Below are positions 32,519 to 40,660 of a stretch of DNA of 41,372 bases, one piece after another. The stretch is from Flavobacteriaceae bacterium (lineage in GTDB: Bacteria; Bacteroidota; Bacteroidia; Flavobacteriales; Flavobacteriaceae): NCBI GenBank assembly GCA_947371275.1, contig CANBOV010000014.1:1-41372 (forward strand). The letters are read 5' to 3'. The position numbers and the translations under genes were made by a program. The notes below the pieces were generated by a model that was not told the DNA's origin, searched no databases, and worked only from the letters and a program-made list of their open reading frames with translations. Each line of letters starts with the position of its first letter. Within the stretch, counting starts at the first letter, position 1.

Positions 32519-34137
32519 TCGTTTAGAATTCTAAAAGGTATAGAAGCTGCATTTACCACAACACTATTGCCATTGGTATCAACATCTAAAACCGTTTTTT
32601 CAAAATTAGCCAAAAAAAGGACTAATTCGTTTAGAGTTGGATTCCAAATTTCGCCTAAGCCCACTTTTGCACTTAGGTACTTAAAATTATCCGTTACTGT
32701 TTTATCAATACTTGCTTCTGTAGCAAACATTCTGCCGGTATGATAGGAAAGCGGTACTGAGAAATAAGTATGCGCGATGAATACTCCTTTTTCTTCAATT
32801 AATTTATCAATAGTCTTTGGGTTTAATGACTTTTTGAAATCAATCATTTCAATGGTTTGAAAAATATAAAAATCAATACCCTCTAGCGTATGTTTGAACA
32901 CGAGCGGTGTATATTTTGCTAATTTGTAGGGCTTCGATTTGAGTTGGTTCCAAAAAACAAGAATCTTTAGCAGCGGTGCACTGATGCCTGCAAAATTTGC
33001 AAGAAATTGGGGCAACACCCCTAGCTTCTTATCGTAGATTAGTTGTTTGAAATGGGTAGCCAAGGATTTATATTTAGTAATTAATCGTTCATCGGCGTAG
33101 AAATGAACGATTGCATTCTTAATAAGCACTCCCATCTTGGCTTTGAAACCTAGGTTTTTGATTCCGTTATAGAAACGGCCTAGGGTAAAATCATAGGGGT
33201 TTAATTGGTTTATAACCCCTTCTGAGGAAGTCCCTGAATCGATATAATTCCATAATGTAGTTATTCCTTTTTCGTTCAAGGAAGTAGCAAAAACGTCATC
33301 CTCCATTCCTTGTGTTTGATACAGTGAGAGATTGTAAGGTTGGAATCCGTGATCAATCCATGTAGAAACTTTAGGAGAAGGCGGTATGAAAGTATAAAAA
33401 TCTTGGAAGCTATTTGGTTTGTTTTTTAGGGACTGGGAAAGCGAATGGTAGGCTAATTCATGTCCGTCGAGTGTCCATTGGGCTAATTCTTGTTGGTTTA
33501 ATTCGAAGGAGGCATTGTCTTCTCTTTTCGAGAAATGATTGAGAAAAAAACCTTTGGTTACTTTGATTTTATTGGCTTTAAAAAAAGCTCTTTGTCGTTT
33601 TAGATTATCGAGTGTATCAAAATCACAGTGGTCTGTAAAACAGGCGATAGCTGCAAAAGGTTTGGGCGACCTGCTGAATTCTATGGTTGTTTTGGTAGTA
33701 AATAACAGTGCTAAGGGTGTATCAAAAGCCGCAACTTGATTGGCCTGCGCTACTACTCTTTCGTTATGTTTACCAGAATACACGGTAAGCGGACTTGCAT
33801 TTGGAGGATTGAATCGCCACAACAGTGCTTTTGGGTTGTTTTTTTGGACTTCCCAAAATCCTTGATTTACATTGGGCTGTACGAAAGTACCATTGGCCAG
33901 TTTGATAATCTTTGGAGCATAAGGTCCTGCGATGCGATCCCTATTGCAATCCACCCAGGTATAATCGTGATTTCTGAACCCTACAATGGGATTTTTGAAG
34001 GTAATGAGTAGGTCAAAGGAGGACAACGCTTCAGTCTTGCATTGTTGCGTATTCAACACTATTTTATGATGCAGTAGCGCTGTTGAAAGCGGAACAGACG
34101 GTTGCTGTTTTGCACTGAACACTATACTTTCTACCAT
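32515..34137 (-). CDS. NodB-like (polysaccharide deacetylase-like) two-domain protein
   Basis: 540 residues from the ATG at 34137. An N-terminal beta-rich region (about 1-150) precedes a NodB-like core. CFTDHCDFDT (166-175) sits where metal-binding Asp residues occur in carbohydrate esterase 4, and GHELAYHS (225-232) gives the H-x3-H metal pair (H226, H230). STWIDHGFQPYNL (258-270) is a further conserved-looking block. No signal peptide is evident from this start. A TTG at 34179 would add 14 residues but lies upstream of the perfect -7 box at 34162-34169, so it would not be transcribed. Predicted function: hydrolysis of an N- or O-acyl group on a glycan or lipid-linked sugar; full-length family assignment uncertain. 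First gene of a three-gene operon. Confidence 0.65.
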   Translation of the reverse strand: MVESIVFSAKQQPSVPLSTALLHHKIVLNTQQCKTEALSSFDLLITFKNPIVGFRNHDYTWVDCNRDRIAGPYAPKIIKLANGTFVQPNVNQGFWEVQKNNPKALLWRFNPPNASPLTVYSGKHNERVVAQANQVAAFDTPLALLFTTKTTIEFSRSPKPFAAIACFTDHCDFDTLDNLKRQRAFFKANKIKVTKGFFLNHFSKREDNASFELNQQELAQWTLDGHELAYHSLSQSLKNKPNSFQDFYTFIPPSPKVSTWIDHGFQPYNLSLYQTQGMEDDVFATSLNEKGITTLWNYIDSGTSSEGVINQLNPYDFTLGRFYNGIKNLGFKAKMGVLIKNAIVHFYADERLITKYKSLATHFKQLIYDKKLGVLPQFLANFAGISAPLLKILVFWNQLKSKPYKLAKYTPLVFKHTLEGIDFYIFQTIEMIDFKKSLNPKTIDKLIEEKGVFIAHTYFSVPLSYHTGRMFATEASIDKTVTDNFKYLSAKVGLGEIWNPTLNELVLFLANFEKTVLDVDTNGNSVVVNAASIPFRILNE

Positions 34138-34161
34138 TATAAATCGTTGCTGAATTTTCAA

Positions 34162-34169
34162 CAAATATA
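34162..34169 (-). promoter_or_regulatory. -7 box of the NodB-like operon, decides the start
   Basis: TATATTTG on the minus strand matches TAnnTTTG exactly, 24 nt before the ATG at 34137. Because it is downstream of the alternative TTG start at 34179, it supports the ATG. Confidence 0.55.
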
Positions 34170-34194
34170 CTGAAATCAACCTAATTAAAAAGGA

Positions 34195-34225
34195 ACAAAA
34201 AAAGCCTCTCGGTTACGAGAGGCTC
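34195..34225 (-). terminator. Terminator of the 34254-38358 operon
   Basis: On the minus strand AGCCTCTCG and CGAGAGGCT form a perfect 9-bp stem with a 4-nt loop (TAAC), followed by a long T tract. It begins 29 bp after the stop at 34254. Confidence 0.92.
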
Positions 34226-34253
34226 TTGTAATTAAACACTAATTAAAACCAAA

Positions 34254-36224
34254 TTAATTCTTTATCAATTTCTCGGTGAGGAGTTGTCCATCCTCTGAAG
34301 TCACATTGATGATGTAGATACCGTTAGCATAATTACTAACGTCTATTTTGGTATCATTGGTAGTATCTAAGGATTTTTCAAATACCGTTTTACCATCAAT
34401 CGTTGTTATACTAACTTTATTGAAGAGCGAATCTTTCATGGATATTTCAATACTACTACTCGATGGATTAGGGATGATAGCAAAGCCGTTGATCGTTTTC
34501 ACTAAATTAACCGTATCGTCTGCTGTAGCAGCTTCAAGCGTAGTGTTTTTAATTGGGATATTCGTTTTATAGGTAAAATTACCACTACATCCTTCAGGAT
34601 ACGCTGCAAATTGAGCACCTGATACCGCTTCAAATCCAGGGTTTAATTCTACATAATTGGTTGCATGATATACTACTCCCAGGGATTGTTGATTATTCCC
34701 TACCGTGATGACATTTGTTGCTTTAATCCAGTCAGACCGTTCCTTGGTAAGGTTGGCCGCTGGCGCTAGATTATTACTATTATCTGCGGGAGCTGTTAAC
34801 GTTAAGGTCGCTTGGCAACAATTATCAAACGTTACATCGGGGCCTAAATTGGCAGAATGGTCGTATAGATCATAGACAAAGGTACCGGCAGAGCAATTGA
34901 CATTAAACGTGGCGTGAATGTCAAATTCGAAATCACCAGACGGCAATGCTCCGAATTGACTAGGCAAAACGGTGAAGCAGAACGTATTTGCTGTAATTTG
35001 GGTAGGCGCGTTTATGGTTGCTACTACTGTTCCATTTTGAATTATATCTAATGTGATAGTACCCAACGAGGCGTTAACGGGCGATTGATAAGTACCACAA
35101 ACCTGAATTGGCGTATTGCTTACCGTATCTGGACAATTGATATTGGTTGGATTCAAATTAAGTGACCCTAATTGAGGCGTAGCACAAGTTGTTCCACAAA
35201 TATTATCAATATAAACCGTTCCAAAGTGTTTTGAAGGTTGGCAATCGCTCACACTAAACTCGATGGTACCCGGTTGATTTAGGATATCTTGAACATTGAG
35301 TCGGGCACAAATCCAGCCGGTATATAACATTCTTCTATCGTTGGAGATATCAATTTTACTAAATAAACAGTTATCTGGATTAGCGATGATACACATTTCA
35401 TCCACCACATTGTGGTTTTGGTCTAGTACACGAACTCTAAAATAGGGTTGGATATCTTGTCCGTGAGCCGGCTTATTATCCATTATTAATGAAAAATTGA
35501 AATCAATAGTAGGTTGGTTTATGGACGGGAAATAACGAGACACGGTCGATAAATCGGAGGAGCCTAAACCAGCGGTGTTGTTTAATTTAATACATTTTGT
35601 ACCCCCATTAGAAGGTAATGTAGGGATGTTAACTCCAAAACTTGCTAGTACGGGATCAAACACTTGATAGCCTGGGCTGGTACTGCTTACTAAATTTATA
35701 GTAGAATTCCAGTTGTTGACCGCTGGAGTAATCACATTGGTGGCGGTTTGCGCTGTTGGCGTTGCACAAGACAAAAAGAAGGCTATACCCGAGGCAGGTT
35801 GTGGATGCGCATCAGACCAAAAAGAATAGCCAGCGGTACCGTTTTCAAAGTCTCCGTTTACGCATTGTGTTTGTAAAGCCGTTGGTAGCACTTTGGCTAG
35901 ATAATCTTCTTTTTTTTCTGGATTTTGGACAAAATAAAGCTTTCTTAGTTCGTACTTTTTGGCATCTACTTTGGCTTGTTCCAATTCGGCATCTGAAAAT
36001 TCATCTTCACTTCTTAGGTGGTGAATAATCTTATCGTTGCTTTCCTGTGACAATTTGTATTTATTAAAATTATCACGAATGAAATTCTGGATCTCTATTT
36101 CTGTTTGTTGCGCTGCGTTTAATCTGGTGTTTTCAGATTTAATATACTCATCGTATTGAGCATTACTTACAGTAGCATTAAAGCACAGGCAGCAAAATAA
36201 TATTATTTTAACTATCTTATACAT
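34254..36224 (-). CDS. Secreted protein with T9SS type A sorting domain
   Basis: 656 residues. A signal peptide spans about 1-22 (IVKIILFCCLCFNATVSNAQ, cut after NAQ). A charged helical stretch follows (about 25-110, many Glu, Lys, Gln). The middle is a large beta-rich region opening with CVNGDFENGTAGYSFW, similar to carbohydrate-binding-like 'NGDFE' domains. Near 545-580 the pattern YVELNPGFEAVSGAQFAAY ending in GC is a 3-coathanger-stack/GCX-type segment. The last ~75 residues, starting IPNPSSSSIEI and ending TEKLIKN, form a T9SS type A C-terminal sorting domain, so the protein is exported by type IX secretion and anchored or released at the surface. It follows the head-repeat protein with a 1-bp gap, probably the same operon. 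Confidence 0.88.
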   Translation of the reverse strand: MYKIVKIILFCCLCFNATVSNAQYDEYIKSENTRLNAAQQTEIEIQNFIRDNFNKYKLSQESNDKIIHHLRSEDEFSDAELEQAKVDAKKYELRKLYFVQNPEKKEDYLAKVLPTALQTQCVNGDFENGTAGYSFWSDAHPQPASGIAFFLSCATPTAQTATNVITPAVNNWNSTINLVSSTSPGYQVFDPVLASFGVNIPTLPSNGGTKCIKLNNTAGLGSSDLSTVSRYFPSINQPTIDFNFSLIMDNKPAHGQDIQPYFRVRVLDQNHNVVDEMCIIANPDNCLFSKIDISNDRRMLYTGWICARLNVQDILNQPGTIEFSVSDCQPSKHFGTVYIDNICGTTCATPQLGSLNLNPTNINCPDTVSNTPIQVCGTYQSPVNASLGTITLDIIQNGTVVATINAPTQITANTFCFTVLPSQFGALPSGDFEFDIHATFNVNCSAGTFVYDLYDHSANLGPDVTFDNCCQATLTLTAPADNSNNLAPAANLTKERSDWIKATNVITVGNNQQSLGVVYHATNYVELNPGFEAVSGAQFAAYPEGCSGNFTYKTNIPIKNTTLEAATADDTVNLVKTINGFAIIPNPSSSSIEISMKDSLFNKVSITTIDGKTVFEKSLDTTNDTKIDVSNYANGIYIINVTSEDGQLLTEKLIKN

Positions 36225-36225
36225 C

Positions 36226-38358
36226 TTATTTCGTTTTTTCGATTAGTGCTTTAACCTGTAATTTCAATGCTTCTAACTCACTATTTGTATTTTCTAGCGC
36301 TTTGTTTTGCGCTTCTATTTTTTTGTCTTGGTCGATAATATAAAGCGTTAACTCTTCTATTTTCTCCATTTGTTTTGATTGCATGGTTGCTAGGTCTAGT
36401 CCGTTTTCGGCTAACTCTTTTGCAGAATCAACTCCAGGCAAATGTTTGTTATTACTAACATAAGTTGCTACCTCTTTTAAAGGCATTAGTTTGTAGTTGT
36501 CTGCAAAAACATAATCAGCCCAATTGGCAGAGCTGCGTAGCGACACTTTTACTTTTTCGGTCATTATACCCCCTTCTACAAACAATCTGTAATTTCCTGT
36601 AGATGTAGGGTAAGACGCATTGGTTCCGATATAGATTTTACCATTAGCATCGGTAGTAGTTGATTTGAACCAAATGTTACTACCGTTCATATTTACTACT
36701 CTATTTCCGTTAATGGTATTGGAAGCCGTTATAGTTCCGTTTACAGAATAAATACTTTTATCAACAGCGTTTATTACGTATGGCGTTGCTGCTGATCCAT
36801 TCCCTGTTATGGTTGTATTGTTTCCCGCTACGATATTAGTAGTGGTGCTTGGAAGCGTTACGGTATTTCCGTTTGATATTGAAAGTGTATTACCGGATAA
36901 GGTTAAGGTTTGAGCGTCTGTATTGGTATCTACAAATGTTGGTAGTGTAAAAGAGCCACCCCCATTTGAAAGCGTGATTGTATTTCCTGATTGCGTTAAG
37001 GTTTGTGGTGCTGCATCGGGAAGCACTACGCTATTTCCATTTGAGATGGCGAGAATGTTACCATTTAAGGCTAGGGTTTGCGCATCGGTATCGGTATCAA
37101 CAAATGTTGGAAGGTTGAAAGAACCGCCACCATTGGAAAGCGTAATTGTATTTTCTGTTTGCGTTAATACTTGAGGAGCGCCAGTTCCTGTTCCTACTGG
37201 CAAGGTTAACGGTTGGCTAGCCACACCATTTACTGTTGTGATTAATTGGTTGGTAGCGGTTAAGGTATTGGTAACGGTATTTACAATTGGAGCAGAAGCT
37301 GCTATATTATTTACCGTACTAGTAAGTGTATTTCCTGTAGAGTTTAAAGTATTGGAATACGTTGCACTTGGCAGGTTTTGTAACACTACATCCCCTTGTG
37401 CATTAACGCTAAGGCATTTATTATTTCCTGGGGTAGCTGGCGGCGTAAAATTACTGGTTAGATTCGTAAAACGAAGACCTGAGTTCCCGTCTGTCCCTTG
37501 CGTGATTTCTACTTTATTTTTTGGAACGGTATTTCCAATTCCGACATTGCCTTGTACTAACAACCCATTGGTAGGAGCCACAGCACCCAAGGTAGCAAGA
37601 GGCCAACCTTTGGAAGTATAGTCTTTTCCGATGGCTACACCACCGCTAATATCCATTTTATTGGTTGGAATAATATTATTTCCAAGGCCAATCCCTACGT
37701 TACCATTGGGACTGATTAACATTTTTTGATTTCCTCTACCGTCTGCTAAAATGATTGTTGAGCTTGTATTGTTTCCGGCAAGGGCTGGTTCTGACGGTGC
37801 ATCGGCCAAAATCACTCTTCCTAAGAAAAGGTTGTAACTTCCGATAGATAGGTTGGCCCCTGTATCGGTTCCGATAAAAGTATTATAATCTCCAGAAACT
37901 AAATGTCTTGGAGAATAGAATCCTAGGGCGACATTTCCAGTCCCTTCGGCAGATGACAAAGTACCATATCCAACAGCGGTATTCATATTCCCTGCTGTAT
38001 TAGCCCCTAAAGATCTGTGTCCGATTGCGACATTTTTAGAACCGACTGTATTGTTTTCCATTGTTCTGGTTCCCAAAGCACAATTAAGTTCTCCCGTTGT
38101 ATTGGCCAACATTGATTCGGTTCCAAAGGCACAATTGAATCCACCAGTGGAAACTTTTAATGCATTTGCTCCATAACCACTGTTGCTTGAACCAATATTT
38201 TGAATTAAAGCATTAGCACCGGTACCTGTATTATAGTTACCAATACTATTGTTCCCCGCATTAAGACCTGTGAATGTACATTCAAATTGTGCATTCATTT
38301 TAACAAGACCACCTAAAACAAATAATGTTGTAAGGTAAAAAGTAAATTTAATTTTCAT
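36226..38358 (-). CDS. Secreted YadA-head/tail-fibre-like repeat protein
   Basis: 710 residues with a signal peptide (about 1-23, ending MNAQ). Residues 31-180 are head-type repeats of about 20-25 residues with N.A.G...L..NT.G (for example GYGANALKVSTGG and AIGHRSLGANTAG), resembling the trimeric autotransporter head (YadA/Hep_Hag). 215-300 contains GNVGIG repeats. 396-503 holds two copies of a 56-residue repeat. The end (about 615-710) has YVFADNYKLMPL, NNKHLPG and GLDLATMQSKQMEKIEEL, then a coiled coil, as in tail-fibre/endosialidase-chaperone-like ends of Bacteroidota proteins. No T9SS domain is seen, so its export route is unclear. It may trimerise as a fibre. A -7 box (38495-38502) lies 136 nt upstream of the ATG. 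Confidence 0.85.
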   Translation of the reverse strand: MKIKFTFYLTTLFVLGGLVKMNAQFECTFTGLNAGNNSIGNYNTGTGANALIQNIGSSNSGYGANALKVSTGGFNCAFGTESMLANTTGELNCALGTRTMENNTVGSKNVAIGHRSLGANTAGNMNTAVGYGTLSSAEGTGNVALGFYSPRHLVSGDYNTFIGTDTGANLSIGSYNLFLGRVILADAPSEPALAGNNTSSTIILADGRGNQKMLISPNGNVGIGLGNNIIPTNKMDISGGVAIGKDYTSKGWPLATLGAVAPTNGLLVQGNVGIGNTVPKNKVEITQGTDGNSGLRFTNLTSNFTPPATPGNNKCLSVNAQGDVVLQNLPSATYSNTLNSTGNTLTSTVNNIAASAPIVNTVTNTLTATNQLITTVNGVASQPLTLPVGTGTGAPQVLTQTENTITLSNGGGSFNLPTFVDTDTDAQTLALNGNILAISNGNSVVLPDAAPQTLTQSGNTITLSNGGGSFTLPTFVDTNTDAQTLTLSGNTLSISNGNTVTLPSTTTNIVAGNNTTITGNGSAATPYVINAVDKSIYSVNGTITASNTINGNRVVNMNGSNIWFKSTTTDANGKIYIGTNASYPTSTGNYRLFVEGGIMTEKVKVSLRSSANWADYVFADNYKLMPLKEVATYVSNNKHLPGVDSAKELAENGLDLATMQSKQMEKIEELTLYIIDQDKKIEAQNKALENTNSELEALKLQVKALIEKTK
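36850..37173 (-). repeat. Two-copy 168-bp tandem repeat within the head-repeat protein gene
   Basis: Residues 396-451 and 452-503 are near-copies, for example TITLSNGGGSFNLPTFVDT and TITLSNGGGSFTLPTFVDT. DNA and protein are close enough to suggest a recent duplication that could vary in copy number between strains. Confidence 0.8.
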
Positions 38359-38494
38359 AGCTGAACAGTTTAAGCGTTAGAATTCAATTAATTAATTATG
38401 GGTTCAGGGCGGGTTAGGTTTATGATTTTTGGGGCAAACAAGGGCTTTTATTACGATTCAAATTTTAATTTCCTTTAAAGACTTATTTACACTT

Positions 38495-38502
38495 CAAATA
38501 TA
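38495..38502 (-). promoter_or_regulatory. Candidate -7 box of the head-repeat/T9SS protein operon
   Basis: TATATTTG on the minus strand, perfect TAnnTTTG, 136 nt before the ATG at 38358. The long leader and lack of a good -33 make this weaker than the others. Confidence 0.35.
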
Positions 38503-38747
38503 ATTTCATTTTTTTACATTATCTATAAAATACTTATTTTATCGATGAAATACACTTTTTCATTGTATATATAACTATTTTTCTTATTTTTTTCAAAATA
38601 ACAAGCTATTGGATCACCTTCGATAATTTACTAAAAAGGCAAAAAAGTAAGGATTGAAACTGATGCTATTCAACCGACTAACTATCATAATAAGAGTCGT
38701 AGTCAAAAAGGAGGGAAAGAGGGGGCACCTTATTTTTAAAAGCAAAA

Positions 38748-38777
38748 AAAAACTCCTTGCCGAAGCAAGGAGTTTTT
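38748..38777 (-). terminator. Terminator of gltA
   Basis: AAAAACTCCTTGC and its complement form a 13-bp stem with a TTCG tetraloop on the minus strand, followed by a T9 run. It starts 19 bp after the citrate synthase stop. Confidence 0.93.
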
Positions 38778-38795
38778 AGACTATTATTTTTTTAA

Positions 38796-40079
38796 TTATC
38801 TTTTATCCATTGGGACAAAATCTCTTAAAGGGTGGCCTGTATAAACTTGTCTAGGTCTTCCTATAGGTTCTTTATTGATGCGCATTTCTTTCCATTGTGC
38901 GATCCATCCTGGCAAACGGCCAATAGCGAACATTACGGTAAACATTTCAGTTGGAATACCTAGTGCTCGGTAAATGATACCTGAATAGAAATCTACATTT
39001 GGATATAGCTTTCTAGACACGAAGTAATCATCGACTAAGGCTGCGGCTTCTAATTTCTTAGCGATGTCTAATATTGGATCATCCACTCCTAAGGTATTTA
39101 AAACCTCATCGGCTGCTTTTTTAATGATTTTGGCTCTTGGGTCGAAGTTTTTATAAACTCGGTGACCGAATCCCATTAAGCGGAACGGATCGTCTTTATC
39201 TTTGGCTTTGGCTAAGTATTTATCGGCATCTCCTCCATCTTTTTGAATGGCTTCTAACATTTCTAGCACGGCTTGGTTGGCACCTCCATGCAATGGTCCC
39301 CATAAAGCAGAGACACCTGCCGAAATGGAAGCGAATAAACCAGCATGAGAAGAACCTACAATTCTAACGGTAGAGGTAGAACAGTTTTGTTCGTGATCTG
39401 CATGCAGGATGAATAATTTATCTAAAGCGTTTACTACTACTGGATTTGATTTATAAGGACCTGTAGGTAATTCAAACATTAGGTGTAAAAAGTTCTCCAC
39501 ATACTCCTTGGTATTGTCGTAGTAGTTTAATGGGAATCCCATCATTTTTCTGTAGGTCCACGTTGCAATCACCAAGAATTTACCCATGGTTTTGCATACC
39601 GCTTCGTACATTTCTTTTTCATTTTCAACATTAACCACTTTAGGATTGAAGGCGGTTAAGGCGCTGGTAAGCGAAGATAAAACGCCCATAGGGTGGGCTG
39701 TTTTAGGAAAACCATCAATGATGTTTTTCATTTCTTCGTTTACTAAAGTATATTTACGAATATCATTCTCAAATTGCGCCAATGTTTCTTTTGATGGTAA
39801 TTCTCCGAAGATTACTAAATAAGCTACTTCAAGGAAGCCTGCTTTTTCTGCTAAATCTTCGATGGCATAGCCTCTGTATCTTAAAATTCCTTCCTCACCA
39901 TCAAGGAATGTAATTTCGCTTTTACAAGACCCTGAGTTTTTATACCCTGGATCAAGGGTAATGGCACCGGTGAGGGCACGTAATTTGTCGATATCAATGG
40001 CTGCTTCATTTTCACTTCCAACGATTACTGGAAATTCATATTTGTTACCATCAAATTCTAATATTGCTGTTTTAGACAT
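38796..40079 (-). CDS. gltA: Citrate synthase (type II)
   Basis: 427 residues, the length of type II hexameric-type citrate synthases such as E. coli GltA. The catalytic triad is visible: H264 in WGPLHGGANQA, H306 in MGFGHRVYK and D363 in PNVDFYSG. LHADHEQNCSTSTVR (225-239) is also conserved. It condenses acetyl-CoA and oxaloacetate in the TCA cycle. The N-terminal beta-rich domain (about 1-55) is the region that binds allosteric NADH in some type II enzymes. Single-gene unit with its own -7 box and a strong terminator. Confidence 0.97.
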   Translation of the reverse strand: MSKTAILEFDGNKYEFPVIVGSENEAAIDIDKLRALTGAITLDPGYKNSGSCKSEITFLDGEEGILRYRGYAIEDLAEKAGFLEVAYLVIFGELPSKETLAQFENDIRKYTLVNEEMKNIIDGFPKTAHPMGVLSSLTSALTAFNPKVVNVENEKEMYEAVCKTMGKFLVIATWTYRKMMGFPLNYYDNTKEYVENFLHLMFELPTGPYKSNPVVVNALDKLFILHADHEQNCSTSTVRIVGSSHAGLFASISAGVSALWGPLHGGANQAVLEMLEAIQKDGGDADKYLAKAKDKDDPFRLMGFGHRVYKNFDPRAKIIKKAADEVLNTLGVDDPILDIAKKLEAAALVDDYFVSRKLYPNVDFYSGIIYRALGIPTEMFTVMFAIGRLPGWIAQWKEMRINKEPIGRPRQVYTGHPLRDFVPMDKR

Positions 40080-40121
40080 GATATAAATAAGGGAATTAAA
40101 TCTGATATATTAATAATTTAA

Positions 40122-40129
40122 CAAATTTA
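40122..40129 (-). promoter_or_regulatory. -7 box of gltA
   Basis: TAAATTTG on the minus strand matches TAnnTTTG, 42 nt before the ATG at 40079. No clear -33 TTG at the usual spacing. Confidence 0.5.
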
Positions 40130-40441
40130 GATAATTATAAATGAAATAAAAAATGATTTATGTCATCGTTATTGTTAATTTAATACTAAAACTTGCAAAG
40201 TAGGTATAGTTCGTAGAAAAAGTGCTTGATCCTTTGCCTGCACTACCCTACTCCATCCTTTGCTATCCGTTTGATTTCCTTAGCCCCTTAGTTTTTCCTA
40301 CAATCCTATTTTTAGACTATAGCACTTTGACGCTACTTACTCTTTACTGCAACCTACTTAAAAACCCGCTTATCCCTTTAAGAATCTACTGTTATATCTA
40401 TGGTAGGGTACCCTTATCCCTTAGTGATCTATGTAGTAAGT

Positions 40442-40496
40442 ATGAAGGAACCATGAAGGAACCATGGAGCAACCATGAAGGAACCATGAAGGAACC
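40442..40496. repeat. Five tandem copies of an 11-bp repeat
   Basis: Four units of ATGAAGGAACC with a variant third unit (ATGGAGCAACC), directly abutting. The 11-bp period is about one helical turn. The unit is not a multiple of three and lies between genes, so it is not coding. Confidence 0.9.
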
Positions 40497-40590
40497 CTGT
40501 ATTTTATGAGGCTTAGCGAGGTAAGACATTTTGAAATTCTTACAGAATTAAGGGCCTGATTATCATTTTGGGGCTACTTTGTGCGTAATC

Positions 40591-40624
40591 AAAAAAAAAG
40601 CCACCTGAAAAACAGGCGGCTTTT
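40591..40624 (-). terminator. Terminator of the 40661 gene
   Basis: On the minus strand GCCGCCTG and CAGGTGGC pair with one G-U and a 5-nt loop (TTTTT), followed by a T run. It starts 37 bp after the stop at 40661. Confidence 0.88.
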
Positions 40625-40660
40625 AACCACAATAATTATTAATAAATGCAACGAAACTTT

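Larger units (their letters stand above)
38359..38795. other. Intergenic region with promoter and terminator only
   Basis: 437 bp, strongly AT-rich. I see the -7 candidate for the head-repeat protein gene (38495-38502) and the citrate synthase terminator (38748-38777). No open frame with coding character and no RNA gene was recognised in the rest. Confidence 0.5.
40080..40660. other. Intergenic region with promoter, 11-bp repeat and terminator
   Basis: 581 bp between gltA and the next secreted-protein gene. It holds the gltA -7 box (40122-40129), a pyrimidine-rich block on the plus strand (about 40230-40345) with no recognised function, five tandem 11-bp repeats (40442-40496) and a terminator (40591-40624). 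The short plus-strand frame at 40222-40509 runs across the repeat and does not look coding. Confidence 0.55.

Noticed and set aside
34138..34179. TTG start adding 14 residues to the NodB-like protein
   Set aside because: The TTG lies upstream of the perfect -7 box at 34162-34169, and the ATG at 34137 fits the distance to it.
40442..40496. Possible CRISPR array
   Set aside because: The copies are directly adjacent, only 11 bp long and without spacers; no cas genes nearby.
40222..40509. Plus-strand frame of 95 codons in the gltA upstream gap
   Set aside because: It runs through the 11-bp tandem repeat, whose unit is not a multiple of three, and has no coding composition or domain.
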